Below are positions 7,336-16,062 of a stretch of DNA of 64,000 nucleotides, one piece after another. Position 1 is the first letter of the stretch. Each line of letters starts with the position of its first letter. This stretch comes from Pseudanabaena sp. M53BS1SP1A06MG (GTDB taxonomy: Bacteria > Cyanobacteriota > Cyanobacteriia > Pseudanabaenales > Pseudanabaenaceae). The stretch spans positions 1-64,000 of the forward strand of contig JADBWH010000039.1 of NCBI GenBank assembly GCA_020404105.1, written 5' to 3'. Below the pieces are notes generated by a model. The model was not told the origin of the DNA. It did not search any database and worked only from the letters and a program-made list of their open reading frames with translations. Both the position numbers and the translations under genes were made by a program.

Positions 7336-8040
7336 CTAAACGAGAATTCTTTCTATATCTAAATCAGAAGCAGCTTGGGCAAGTTGGGAAATATCGCTGA
7401 GATTCTGAATATAGGGCAGGATGCCTAGTATAGGCACTGAGGTCAGTCTGGAAATCATCAGAGGCGGTGCAAGTTGCTCGATTTCCTCTTCGGTATAGAT
7501 TTGTGAGCAACTCAGGACAATTCCGCGCAACTTCACCTTCTGCAAAGTTGCTAGAGACACATTAGCGACCGCCTGAGAAATTGCTCCCAATCGCACAGGC
7601 ACAACTAAGATCGCATCTAGATGCCAATCTCGAGCCAAATCCGCCACAATGTACTCATCGGTAATTGGTGAACCTAATCCTCCCATTGCTTCTACTAGCA
7701 AACACTCTTTTTGTTGTTGCAATTTCTGGAACTGTTGCCAAATTAATCCTAAGTCGATCGCTTTTCCTTCTTTATAAGCAGCGATCGCAGGGGCAATCGG
7801 AGTTTCAAAATATAGGGGAGTAATCTCCGCAAGGGTTTGCGATAGAGAAAAAGTTTGACTATAAAATTCGCGATCGCCTTCTCCTGATTGCAAAGGCTTA
7901 TAAATCCCTAAAGATGTACTAGGTGTATCTAAAGATGAATTGCGATCTCGATAGGTTAACCAATAGGCTGCTAGGGCTGCGGTTAACACAGTCTTGCCCA
8001 CACCCGTATCACTACCAACAATTAGTAAAGGTTTCGTCAT
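7336..8040 (-). CDS. bioD: Dethiobiotin synthetase
   Basis: An ATP-dependent carboxylase of the biotin pathway that closes the ureido ring of dethiobiotin. Starting from the ATG at 8040 (MTKPLLIVGSDTGVGKTVL), the P-loop GSDTGVGKT lies at the N-terminus as in the family. EAMGGLGSPITDEYIVADLA and VVPVRLGAISQAV match the substrate and magnesium regions. An earlier in-frame ATG at 8082 would add 14 atypical residues, so the later start is preferred. About 235 residues, normal length. No other bio genes are adjacent. Confidence 0.9.
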   Translation of the reverse strand: MTKPLLIVGSDTGVGKTVLTAALAAYWLTYRDRNSSLDTPSTSLGIYKPLQSGEGDREFYSQTFSLSQTLAEITPLYFETPIAPAIAAYKEGKAIDLGLIWQQFQKLQQQKECLLVEAMGGLGSPITDEYIVADLARDWHLDAILVVPVRLGAISQAVANVSLATLQKVKLRGIVLSCSQIYTEEEIEQLAPPLMISRLTSVPILGILPYIQNLSDISQLAQAASDLDIERILV

Positions 8041-8112
8041 TATGTTAGAAGTTCCAGTTTTTGAATATTGAAAAAGGGGCATAAGCCCCTTTAAGTTGTC
8101 AGCTATATCGTT

Positions 8113-8175
8113 AGGTGTTAGTGATCCCCCTCAATCCCCCTTAAAAAGGGGGATTGAGGGGGATCACTAACACCT
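8113..8175. repeat. 63-bp perfect palindrome
   Basis: Two 30-bp arms that begin AGGTGTTAGTGATCCCCCTC and their exact complement, separated by AAA, lie between thrS and bioD. A further copy of its GGGGG motif follows at once (AAGGGGGGCTGGGGGGGATC). Both neighbours are on the minus strand, so it sits just downstream of thrS and may act as a terminator or be a dispersed palindromic repeat. No T-run follows the stem. Confidence 0.8.
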
Positions 8176-8276
8176 TTTTAAGGGGGGCTGGGGGGGATCT
8201 ACACTCTGAGACGTAGACAGAAAGACTTGTATGTATAAGTAGCTCTTTCAAGGTGAGGGCTAGGGATGGGTAAACC

Positions 8277-10112
8277 CTAGAACCAAGTGCGATCGCTAAT
8301 GACAGATTTCATCTTACTAATCGCTTCATCGACAGAGATCGCTCCAAGCTCACCATTTTTACGACTGCGGATACTCAAGGTTCCTGCTTCGACTTCCTTT
8401 GCCCCGATCACTGCCATCACAGGTACTTTTTCAAGTTCTGCTTTACGGATTTGCTTCGCCATGCGATCGCCGCTATAGTCTAGCTGTACGCGCAAACCTG
8501 CGGCTTTCATCTTGGTTGCAACTTCTTCGGCATATGCCATTTGACCGTCAGACACAGCAATCAAACGCGCTTGGACTGGTGCAAGCCAAAGTGGGAAATC
8601 TCCTGCATAGTTCTCAATCAAAACACCGATGAAACGCTCAACCGAACCAAACAAGGCTCGGTGAATCATGATCGGTTGATGACGCACACCATCTTCACCG
8701 ACATACTCCATCTCGAAGCGATCGGGCAGATTGAAATCTAGTTGAATCGTGGAACATTGCCAACGGCGACCGATCGCATCCTCGATCTTGATATCAATCT
8801 TTGGCCCGTAAAATGCACCGCCGCCTTCATCAACCACATAGTTCCAGCCCTTGTGATTGAGCGCTTGTTTGAGAGCTTCCGTAGATTTTTCCCAGATCGC
8901 ATCGGAACCGACATATTTTTCGGGGCGGGTGGAAAGATTGATCTCATAATTCTCAAAACCAAAGGTAGAGAGAATCAATTCCGCAAGATTGAGAACACCG
9001 AGGATTTCCGATTCAATTTGTTCTTCGGTACAGAAAATGTGAGCATCATCTTGGGTAAAGCCGCGCACGCGCATCAAGCCATGCATGGTTCCAGATCGCT
9101 CGTAACGATAGACCGTGCCAAGCTCAGCATAGCGAATCGGGAACTCCTTATAGGAATGGAGCGTATCTTTGTAGATCAGCACATGGAAAGGACAGTTCAT
9201 TGGCTTTAGCTGATAAACCTGATGTTCTACTTCCATCGGCTGAAACATACTGTCGCGATAGAAGTCGTTATGTCCTGAGATTTTCCATAAATCTAAGTTT
9301 GCCATATGGGGCGTAGTTACTGCCTCATAGCCATTCTGAGCATGGGTCTCTTTCCAGAAGGTTTCGATGGTGTTGCGGATAATCGCGCCTTTAGGATGCC
9401 AGAACACCAAACCACCACCAGCATCTTCTTGAATGCTGAATAGTTGCAAATCTTTACCGATGGTGCGGTGATCGCGACGTTTTGCTTCTTCGAGCATGGC
9501 TTGGTAAGCCTGAAGTTGCTCAGGGGTTTCCCATGCCGTGCCGTAGATCCGTTGCAGCATCGGATTCTTTTCGTCTCCACGCCAATATGCTCCTGCAATA
9601 CTTTCGAGAGCAAAGGCCTCGGGATGAATATCACCAGTGCTTTCGAGGTGAGGACCCGCGCACAAGTCCCACCAAGGTTGCTTTTCAAATTTATCTGGAT
9701 CACCGATGAAGTAGCGACTAATATTTTGCCCTTCAGGAATCGCTGCTAATAGCTCAATTTTGTATGGCTCATTGAGTTTTTCGATTTCCGCTAGCATCTC
9801 AGGACGAGGCAATTCCTGACGCACAAGGGGTTGATTCCACTTGATGATCCGCTTCATTTCCTTGGCGATCGCTTTTAAGTCACTAGGAGCAAAAGGCTCT
9901 TGGCGATCGAAGTCATAGTAAAAGCCATTTTCAGTTGCAGGACCGATAGTCACCTTAGCATCGGGATATAACTTCTGGACTGCCATTGCCATCACGTGCG
10001 AGCAAGTGTGGCGAATCCGCGCTAGTTTTTCGGTATCGGCTTGCCGCAGGATATCACTAGGTTTAATATCACTAGGTTTGCTTTCGCTGGGCTTTACTGC
10101 AACTGCATCCAT
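8277..10112 (-). CDS. thrS: Threonyl-tRNA synthetase without TGS domain
   Basis: A 611-residue class II synthetase. The editing domain starts near residue 34 with RHTCSHVMAMAV, and CAGPHLESTGDI lies further on. The catalytic core carries the zinc ligands in MNCPFHV, GFTQDDAHIF and MIHRALFGSVERF; the anticodon-binding domain follows. The N-terminal TGS domain of the E. coli enzyme is missing, which explains the shorter length; in its place is a short repeat of KPSE/KPSD units. The core is complete, so it is probably functional. Confidence 0.95.
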   Translation of the reverse strand: MDAVAVKPSESKPSDIKPSDILRQADTEKLARIRHTCSHVMAMAVQKLYPDAKVTIGPATENGFYYDFDRQEPFAPSDLKAIAKEMKRIIKWNQPLVRQELPRPEMLAEIEKLNEPYKIELLAAIPEGQNISRYFIGDPDKFEKQPWWDLCAGPHLESTGDIHPEAFALESIAGAYWRGDEKNPMLQRIYGTAWETPEQLQAYQAMLEEAKRRDHRTIGKDLQLFSIQEDAGGGLVFWHPKGAIIRNTIETFWKETHAQNGYEAVTTPHMANLDLWKISGHNDFYRDSMFQPMEVEHQVYQLKPMNCPFHVLIYKDTLHSYKEFPIRYAELGTVYRYERSGTMHGLMRVRGFTQDDAHIFCTEEQIESEILGVLNLAELILSTFGFENYEINLSTRPEKYVGSDAIWEKSTEALKQALNHKGWNYVVDEGGGAFYGPKIDIKIEDAIGRRWQCSTIQLDFNLPDRFEMEYVGEDGVRHQPIMIHRALFGSVERFIGVLIENYAGDFPLWLAPVQARLIAVSDGQMAYAEEVATKMKAAGLRVQLDYSGDRMAKQIRKAELEKVPVMAVIGAKEVEAGTLSIRSRKNGELGAISVDEAISKMKSVISDRTWF

Positions 10113-10247
10113 AACTTGATGTCGTGACCTTTATTGATTACAAATTTACAAAATTTACTGCAAGCTACCATCTTAACTTTTTTTGCTGAGCATTGTTTTT
10201 CGCATTTGCTAAAATTATTGCATTGCAATAGTGTGATCGCCTAAGCT

Positions 10248-11018
10248 ATGGTCAACCTCACTTATTCTCAAAATTGCCAACTTCCTACTGCTGAAGAGTT
10301 GCCATCATCAGACGAAACCCCTGTGGATAATCAATTACAAAATGACATTCCCAATTTATTGCTAAGTTTATTAGCCTCAATCTGGGCAGGGCGTGATGAT
10401 TGGTATTTTGGTGTGGATATGGCGGTTTACTATAATCCCAATGAACCAGCGATCGTGCCTGATGGTTTTCTAGCGCTTGGAGTCAAGCATGATACGGGTG
10501 AAAGAGGTCGGCTGAGCTATGTTCTATGGGAAGAGCGTAATATTATGCCGATTTTTAGCTTGGAAGTAATTTCGGAAAAATACAACAGTGAATATGAGGA
10601 TAAATTAGCGGATTATGAAGCTTTAGGGATATTGTATTATGCGATTTATAATCCTTTGAGTGGTCGAAAGGGTCGCTTTAAAAATAGAGCTAGATTAGAA
10701 GTCTATCGATTGACTTCTGGAAAATATGAACTCCTAACAATGGAGAATAATCGGGTTTGGCTGCCTGAAATAGGACTTGGGCTTGGCTATGAAAAAGGTG
10801 AGTACATTGGATGGGATCGAGAATGGCTCTATTGGTATGATGAGTCGGGTATCCGCTATTTAACGGCTGAAGAAAGGGCGACTAAGGCTGAAATCATGGC
10901 AACTCAGCAGGGTTTAATCGCTAATCAGGAACGTCTAGCTAAGCAACAAGCAGAACAAAAGGCTCAGCGTCTTGAGGAAATGCTGAAAGCAATGGGAGTT
11001 GATGTTGATCAAATTTAA
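10248..11018 (+). CDS. Uma2-family protein with C-terminal coiled coil
   Basis: A 256-residue Uma2 (DUF820) family protein with a restriction-endonuclease-like fold. The core includes DMAVYYNPNEPAIVPDGFLA (the conserved PD region), then FSLEVISEKYN and KLADYEALGILYYAIYNP. The last 45 residues are a Gln/Glu/Lys-rich coiled coil (ATQQGLIANQERLAKQQAEQ). Function is unproven in the family; a PD-(D/E)xK-like nuclease is usually predicted. It lies divergent from thrS. Confidence 0.88.
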   Translation: MVNLTYSQNCQLPTAEELPSSDETPVDNQLQNDIPNLLLSLLASIWAGRDDWYFGVDMAVYYNPNEPAIVPDGFLALGVKHDTGERGRLSYVLWEERNIMPIFSLEVISEKYNSEYEDKLADYEALGILYYAIYNPLSGRKGRFKNRARLEVYRLTSGKYELLTMENNRVWLPEIGLGLGYEKGEYIGWDREWLYWYDESGIRYLTAEERATKAEIMATQQGLIANQERLAKQQAEQKAQRLEEMLKAMGVDVDQI

Positions 11019-11154
11019 AGCGATCGCTCTATATCCCAGTTTAGAAATTTGGTAGTCGGCGGTTCGACAGGTAAATAATTCACCTCTTAACTCTCAACTT
11101 GTTTTACCAAATTTTTTAGCTTATAGTTGAGGGGAAGTTTGATCTTGCCTAATC

Positions 11155-12213
11155 ATGACCAATGCTAGTGCTTCAGTATGTCCCTTTGCGGTTGGTGGTA
11201 AGATTACCGATCGCAAGTCATTTATTGGTCGGCGGGACGAGATTGAGTTGATTATTAGCCATATGCAAAGCGATCGCGCTAGTCTCAGCATTGTGGGCGA
11301 TCGCAGAATTGGTAAATCATCCTTGATCTATCACATTGCTCAGACCTATGAAGATCGGGTCATCAATGTCGATCAATTCGTAGTAATTTATCTGTCTTTG
11401 CAACAAGCAAATTGTCGCAATCGAGAGAGCTTTTATCAAGCAATAGCAGCAGAATTGTTGAAACTGCCGAAGGTGCAAGTCCGTCATGAACTTGCCGATC
11501 CATTGCGAGTACTTCCCTCCGATGAGATCACCTTTGAAAGCATTTTACAAGCATGGCAAGCTGCAAAGGTATTGCCTGTTGTCTGTTTGGATGACTTTGA
11601 AGAACTGCTAGATCGCACAGATAGCTTTGATAAAAACTTTTATGATTATCTCCGATCGCTGATCACCTCTCAAAAGCTAATGCTTGTGATTGCTTCGCGC
11701 AAACCTCTAATAGTTTACAGTCGCCAAAAGAAACTCACATCTGACTTTTTTAATGTTTTTACAAATAAGCGCCTCACAGAATTTAAAGACGATGAAGCGA
11801 AAGACTTAGTACGCCTTCCCCATGCTGATCACCCTGCCTTGGGAGAAGAAAAGAGAACTTTGGCGCTACAGTGGGGCGATCATCATCCTTGCTTGTTGCA
11901 AATTGCGGCATGGTGTCTGTGGGAGGCAAAAAAACTTGATCACAGTCATGAATGGGCAAAAAGGCAATTTGAAGAGCGAAAATTGGGCATCCCGCGCCGT
12001 CAGAGTCCGCTTAAATGGACGCTCCAATCTGTCATACGTTTAGGGAGTTTTGGACAGGCGATCGGTGACAATATTGATGATTGGGGCAATTTTGTCAAAG
12101 GAATGTTTATTCTATTGTTGATTGTTGCAATGGGTACAGGCGCGGCAAACTGGCAACAGGTGAAGGGCTGGTTTGATAATACGGCACAAGAAATTAAGCA
12201 AAATTTTAAATAA
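11155..12213 (+). CDS. Membrane-anchored STAND-like P-loop ATPase
   Basis: A 352-residue protein. The P-loop domain has Walker A GDRRIGKS (about 48-55) and Walker B VVCLDDFEELL (about 142-152), an nSTAND-type ATPase signature. A winged-helix-like region follows (LALQWGDHHPCLLQIAAWCL). One hydrophobic segment, FVKGMFILLLIVAMGTGAAN (about 312-331), near the C-terminus would anchor it in the membrane with the ATPase inside. No effector domain is recognised. It probably forms a unit with the next gene, 97 bp downstream on the same strand. Confidence 0.75.
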   Translation: MTNASASVCPFAVGGKITDRKSFIGRRDEIELIISHMQSDRASLSIVGDRRIGKSSLIYHIAQTYEDRVINVDQFVVIYLSLQQANCRNRESFYQAIAAELLKLPKVQVRHELADPLRVLPSDEITFESILQAWQAAKVLPVVCLDDFEELLDRTDSFDKNFYDYLRSLITSQKLMLVIASRKPLIVYSRQKKLTSDFFNVFTNKRLTEFKDDEAKDLVRLPHADHPALGEEKRTLALQWGDHHPCLLQIAAWCLWEAKKLDHSHEWAKRQFEERKLGIPRRQSPLKWTLQSVIRLGSFGQAIGDNIDDWGNFVKGMFILLLIVAMGTGAANWQQVKGWFDNTAQEIKQNFK

Positions 12214-12259
12214 TTGCAGACGTAAGGGCTGTTCATGAACAGCCTTTACGTCTGCAATT
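12212..12259. repeat. 48-nt near-perfect palindrome between two ATPase genes
   Basis: Arms of 24 bp starting AATTGCAGACGTAAGGGCTG pair with one G-T wobble around a central GTTCATGAAC. It begins at the stop codon of the first ATPase gene. No T-run follows, so it is as likely a transcript-processing or attenuating hairpin between the two genes as a terminator. Confidence 0.75.
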
Positions 12260-12310
12260 ATTAGTGAAGGATGCACAGCAAAATGTACTAAATTGTAGGA
12301 GCAGTTATTC

Positions 12311-14629
12311 ATGGCAGTTGGTCAATGGGCAGATTTGAAAAACTATGTTCTGGAATGTTCGCAACTGCTATATCAGATCTTCTTTCAGCCCTATACATTG
12401 CGGCGGAGACTGCGTGATATCCATCCTAGTTTAGATATCAATAGCAATCCTTTTCTGTTGAGGAATGAGTTTGTTGATAACCCTGATTTGGAACGTTATG
12501 CCGAGCAGACATGGTGGTTGACCGCAGTTGTGCCAGTAATTTCGGTGCTGCTCGTTGCTCCGATTTATTCTCTATTCTCAGGTACTATTTTTAACTTTTT
12601 GCCAAGCAGCTTATTTCTATTAGGTTGGTGGTTGGGAATTTGGTTGGCTAAGGGAGATTCTGGGGAATGGAGCGATCGCATTTACAACTTACTAGTTATT
12701 CTTGGTGCGTTAATCATTCTATTCCAATTAGGATCTCGTGTCGCTCCTGATCTGGTTGCAACTATTTCTAAACCTTTTACTCCAATAGCTTCATTGATTC
12801 CATCCCTAAGATCATTAATACCATTTGCGGTTGGTGTGGCGGTTGGTGTGGCGGTTGGTGTGGCGGTTGGTGTGGCGTTTGGTGTGGCGGGTGGTGTGGC
12901 GGGTGGTGTGGCGTTTGGTGTGGCGTTTGGTGTGGCGTTTGGTGTGGCGTTTGTGTTGGGAGTCTTACGGGGTTACTTTTGGCTGCCAGAGTTTATTTGG
13001 CTGGTATTAGTTTACTATACCGCAGATAGACGCAATATTAGCCAAAATCTGCGGTATTTGCCACCATATTTCGACCAGCTTATTCATTTGCCATTACCCT
13101 TTATGAGCGAACTGATTGCGGAGGCGCATCAACAAAATCCCCTTGCGGCGCGTAGCACCATCGATTATCTTACCAACTTCACTAATCAACAAGCTGCTGC
13201 TGCCAGAGCCATGCTACTGATCGCTGTGGGAACCCTCGATCGCTGCCAAACATCAGGAGATATTGCCGCCAGTGGTTCTCAACTCGATTGGATTCCTCGC
13301 GATGACGAGACTTTTGGTTCGGCTTTTGCGGAAATGCAGTCCATCAGTCAGAGTGTCAATGCTGTCTATCAAGCGACTAGTCCCTATCGTCGTCTCGAAC
13401 TTTTAGAAAAGCCCTTAAACGATTTGCAAGCCCTACAAAATAACCTCGCTTTCCAGAAATCCGCCAAATTTGCGCCCATCTTTGGACCGATCGCCGCACG
13501 TTGGCAAAATATTCTCCATGACAGCCAATGCACCCTCACCGAAGCCGCCCAAAAATCCCCCGAAATTCCCAATCGTTACATCGCAGGCAATGCCCTCGAT
13601 CCCGATACTTCCAAAGGACGTTTTAAAGGTCGAGCAGATCTATTTCGTGCCATAGAAGATGTTTCCCTCTCAGACAATCCACCTGTATGGATGCTCCACG
13701 GACATCGACGCACAGGCAAAACCTCGGCTCTGAAATATCTCCCCAATCGCATTGGTGGCGATCTAATCCCTTTATTCATTGATTGCCAAAAAGTTGCCAG
13801 CAGCACAAAACTTAGCAATATTGCCCAACTGATCGCCAATGGCATTGTCGAGAGCGCGTGGACTGCTCGTAAAATCAAAATTAGCCCCATCGACCCCGAT
13901 TTACTGTTAGACGATCCCTTCTACGCTCTCCAAAACTGGATGCAAACCATCGAACAACAATTCCCTCACAAGCGATTTTTGCTGTGCTTCGATGAATTTG
14001 AAAGCCTAGAAGAAGTAGTTGATGTCACCAACAGCCCTGCCCCGCTTAACTTTTTGCGAAATGTGATGCAACATCAAAAACAATGGATCTTACTCTTCTG
14101 CGGCTCTCATTCCTTCAGAGAGTTAAAGCCCTATTGGAGTAGTTACCTCATCAGCACCCGTACCCTGCGACTCACCTATCTCAACGAGACTGAAGCCAGA
14201 GATTTGATTCTCCATCCCGTTCCCGATTTTCCAGATATCTATGATGCTGATGCGATCAATGCGATTATTCATCTCACCCATTGCCAACCTTTCTTTGTGC
14301 AGTTAGTCTGCTCAGCTTTAGTTGAAACCGTAAATAACCAAAATCGCGATCGGGTTACTCTTGCCGATGTACAAGCTATTCCCCTAACCGCCATAGAACG
14401 TGCCGATGGATATTTCAATGAGTTTTGGGGTAAAATCATCACGACAAATCATCAAGAATTGCTGATTAAATTAATCAATAAAGAACCTTTATCAGCAGGC
14501 GATCAGCCAATTCTATCTCAACTTATTCAAATGGAAATCTTAGAACGCATTACTGAAAGCCAATATCAGTTTCAAGTTCCATTAATTCAAAAATTTGTCG
14601 AATCACTGATCTTCAATCATCATTACTAG
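12311..14629 (+). CDS. Membrane STAND-like ATPase with VGVA-repeat segment
   Basis: A 772-residue protein. The N-terminal third has hydrophobic segments (about residues 72-115 and 124-145), then a run of ten VGVA/FGVA tetrapeptides (about 172-214) that reads as a further membrane segment of variable length. The C-terminal half is a P-loop ATPase with Walker A GHRRTGKTSA (about 463-472) and Walker B FLLCFDEFESLEE (about 553-565), followed by a winged-helix-like end. It follows a smaller ATPase of the same general kind. No effector domain is recognisable, so its output is unknown. Confidence 0.75.
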   Translation: MAVGQWADLKNYVLECSQLLYQIFFQPYTLRRRLRDIHPSLDINSNPFLLRNEFVDNPDLERYAEQTWWLTAVVPVISVLLVAPIYSLFSGTIFNFLPSSLFLLGWWLGIWLAKGDSGEWSDRIYNLLVILGALIILFQLGSRVAPDLVATISKPFTPIASLIPSLRSLIPFAVGVAVGVAVGVAVGVAFGVAGGVAGGVAFGVAFGVAFGVAFVLGVLRGYFWLPEFIWLVLVYYTADRRNISQNLRYLPPYFDQLIHLPLPFMSELIAEAHQQNPLAARSTIDYLTNFTNQQAAAARAMLLIAVGTLDRCQTSGDIAASGSQLDWIPRDDETFGSAFAEMQSISQSVNAVYQATSPYRRLELLEKPLNDLQALQNNLAFQKSAKFAPIFGPIAARWQNILHDSQCTLTEAAQKSPEIPNRYIAGNALDPDTSKGRFKGRADLFRAIEDVSLSDNPPVWMLHGHRRTGKTSALKYLPNRIGGDLIPLFIDCQKVASSTKLSNIAQLIANGIVESAWTARKIKISPIDPDLLLDDPFYALQNWMQTIEQQFPHKRFLLCFDEFESLEEVVDVTNSPAPLNFLRNVMQHQKQWILLFCGSHSFRELKPYWSSYLISTRTLRLTYLNETEARDLILHPVPDFPDIYDADAINAIIHLTHCQPFFVQLVCSALVETVNNQNRDRVTLADVQAIPLTAIERADGYFNEFWGKIITTNHQELLIKLINKEPLSAGDQPILSQLIQMEILERITESQYQFQVPLIQKFVESLIFNHHY
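12827..12952 (+). repeat. 12-bp tandem repeat encoding VGVA tetrapeptides
   Basis: Ten consecutive 12-bp units, GCGGTTGGTGTG with variants GCGTTTGGTGTG and GCGGGTGGTGTG, plus part of an eleventh. The unit is a multiple of three, so gain or loss of copies keeps the frame and changes only the length of the hydrophobic segment. It lies wholly inside the 772-residue ATPase gene. Confidence 0.9.
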
Positions 14630-14728
14630 GCAATGGTCAGCTAAATCGTGATCAACGTATTTGCGTCTTTTTCGTTGCCATGAAATGGACGTTTCAGTAG
14701 CCATCCCTCATTAGCTGACCAATGCCTA
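14627..14728. repeat. Inverted repeat of about 100 bp between convergent genes
   Basis: TAGGCAATGGTCAGCTAA (14627-14644) is repeated inverted at 14711-14728 with one mismatch, enclosing about 66 bp without coding capacity. The left arm contains the stop codon of the ATPase gene. It may be a solo MITE or serve as a bidirectional terminator hairpin. Confidence 0.65.
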
Positions 14729-14731
14729 CGA

Positions 14732-15157
14732 TTAGAGCAAAATCATGCCATATTGCAAATTGCTTAAAGAAGTCACATCGATGGCATTACCTCGAATATC
14801 CAGTCTTACTAAATTCTGGAGGTTCGCAATTTCTGGGGGCAAACTCGTAAGCTGATTGTAGGACAAATCAAGTTCAGTTATATTCGTGAGATTCCCAATT
14901 TCCGCAGGAATAGAAGTTAGTTGATTATTCCCAAGATAGAGATCGGTCAAATTGGTGAGATTGCCAATTTCTTCGGGTAAACTGGTGAGTTGTTTTTTGC
15001 GTAAATCGAGTTCCGTTAAGCTCTTGAGATTACCAATTTCTAAAGGCAAACTAGCGAGTTGGTTTTCACAGAGATCGAGCCATGTTAAGAACTTCAGCAT
15101 TCCCATCTCTGATGGCAAAGTTGGATTCTGCAACTCTAGCCATCTCAATTGGCTCAA
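14732..15157 (-). CDS. Leucine-rich-repeat protein
   Basis: A 141-residue protein of about five 23-residue leucine-rich repeats of the bacterial type (LTSLPEEIGNLTNLTDLYLG, LTSIPAEIGNLTNITELDLS). These provide a curved protein-binding surface. It has no signal peptide and no partner domain. The start is probably the TTG at 15157, since the frame is closed by TGA just upstream and an ATG in that frame comes only inside the second repeat. It lies divergent from menH. Confidence 0.8.
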   Translation of the reverse strand: MSQLRWLELQNPTLPSEMGMLKFLTWLDLCENQLASLPLEIGNLKSLTELDLRKKQLTSLPEEIGNLTNLTDLYLGNNQLTSIPAEIGNLTNITELDLSYNQLTSLPPEIANLQNLVRLDIRGNAIDVTSLSNLQYGMILL

Positions 15158-15185
15158 GGAGAACCTGTTCGTTCATTGTGGGATT

Positions 15186-16031
15186 ATGTTACGCAGAGTA
15201 CAAATTGGTAACTGTAGAGTTACATACTACGCAGAGGGAGATCCCAGTTATCCAGCAATTTTGTTTTTGCATGGATTTATGGGTGATTGCCATGAGTTTA
15301 AACAAGCGATCGCGGGATTGTCTAAACGATTTTATTGTGTGGCGATCGACTTAATGGGACATGGACAAACGTGTTTCATTAAACAATTTTCTCAAAATGC
15401 AGTTATGGTTGATCAACAAGAGTATTACTACACAATACAAGCCAATGCTGATCTTGTTATTAGATTTTTAGATTTTCTTCGTCTGGATTACTGTTTCTTG
15501 ATAGGTTATTCCTTGGGTGGCAGGTTAGCTTTATATCTAACCTTGCATTTTTCACAATATTTTCATAAAGTGGTTTTAGAATCTGCATCCGCAGGTTTAC
15601 GCACGGATGCAGAAAGGAGCGATCGCTTAGCCAAAGATCAGCAACTCGCTGCTAGATTAGAAAATGAAGATTTTAGACAATTTCTAGAAAATTGGTATCA
15701 ACAGCCTATTTTTGATTCGCTGCGATCGCATCCCGATTTTCCTGAATTATTAGAACAACGGCTCAATAACTCACCATATCAATTAGCTAAATCTCTACGC
15801 AATCTTAGTACAGGAATGCAGCCATCATTATGGGAAGATCTGCATAAAATCGAAATCCCCTTACTTTTGCTAGCAGGAGAGTTAGATCCTAAGTTTGTCA
15901 AAATCAATCAACAAATGGAACAACTAACAAAATGTTCCCAATTACAAATTGCGCCTAACTGTGGACACAATATCCATTTTGAGAATACCGAATTATTTGT
16001 AGAAAAGATTCAAGCTTTTTTCTCAAAATAA
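15186..16031 (+). CDS. menH: 2-succinyl-6-hydroxy-2,4-cyclohexadiene-1-carboxylate synthase
   Basis: An alpha/beta hydrolase of phylloquinone/menaquinone synthesis that eliminates pyruvate from the MenD product. The oxyanion loop is FLHGFMGDCHEF and the nucleophile elbow GYSLGGRLALYLTL carries the Ser. MenH-specific blocks are VVLESASAGLRTDAER, FLENWYQQPIFDSLRSHP and LSTGMQPSLWEDL; the catalytic His is in APNCGHNIHFEN. The frame is open further upstream, but that part is antisense to the leucine-rich-repeat gene. The ATG at 15186 gives the normal length of about 281 residues. Confidence 0.9.
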   Translation: MLRRVQIGNCRVTYYAEGDPSYPAILFLHGFMGDCHEFKQAIAGLSKRFYCVAIDLMGHGQTCFIKQFSQNAVMVDQQEYYYTIQANADLVIRFLDFLRLDYCFLIGYSLGGRLALYLTLHFSQYFHKVVLESASAGLRTDAERSDRLAKDQQLAARLENEDFRQFLENWYQQPIFDSLRSHPDFPELLEQRLNNSPYQLAKSLRNLSTGMQPSLWEDLHKIEIPLLLLAGELDPKFVKINQQMEQLTKCSQLQIAPNCGHNIHFENTELFVEKIQAFFSK

Positions 16032-16054
16032 AGGCAGCGCATTGCGCCGCCTTT
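16030..16054. terminator. Bidirectional terminator hairpin
   Basis: AAAGGC (16030-16035) pairs with GCCTTT (16049-16054), with an inner GCGC/GCGC pairing; an A/T-rich stretch follows on the plus side. It lies between the convergent menH and GH10-like genes. Confidence 0.7.
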
Positions 16055-16062
16055 ATTGTTTG

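Noticed and set aside
8742-9209. Plus-strand gene inside thrS
   Set aside because: It is the antisense frame of conserved ThrRS sequence and has no protein-like features.
11045-11075. tRNA-like GGTTCGA segment
   Set aside because: No acceptor stem or anticodon arm can be folded around it. No tRNA gene was found in the window.
12827-12952. Possible CRISPR or iteron array
   Set aside because: Contiguous 12-bp units without spacers, in frame inside a protein gene.
14952-15185. N-terminal extension of menH
   Set aside because: The extra 78 residues are the antisense of leucine-rich repeats; MenH homology starts at the ATG at 15186.
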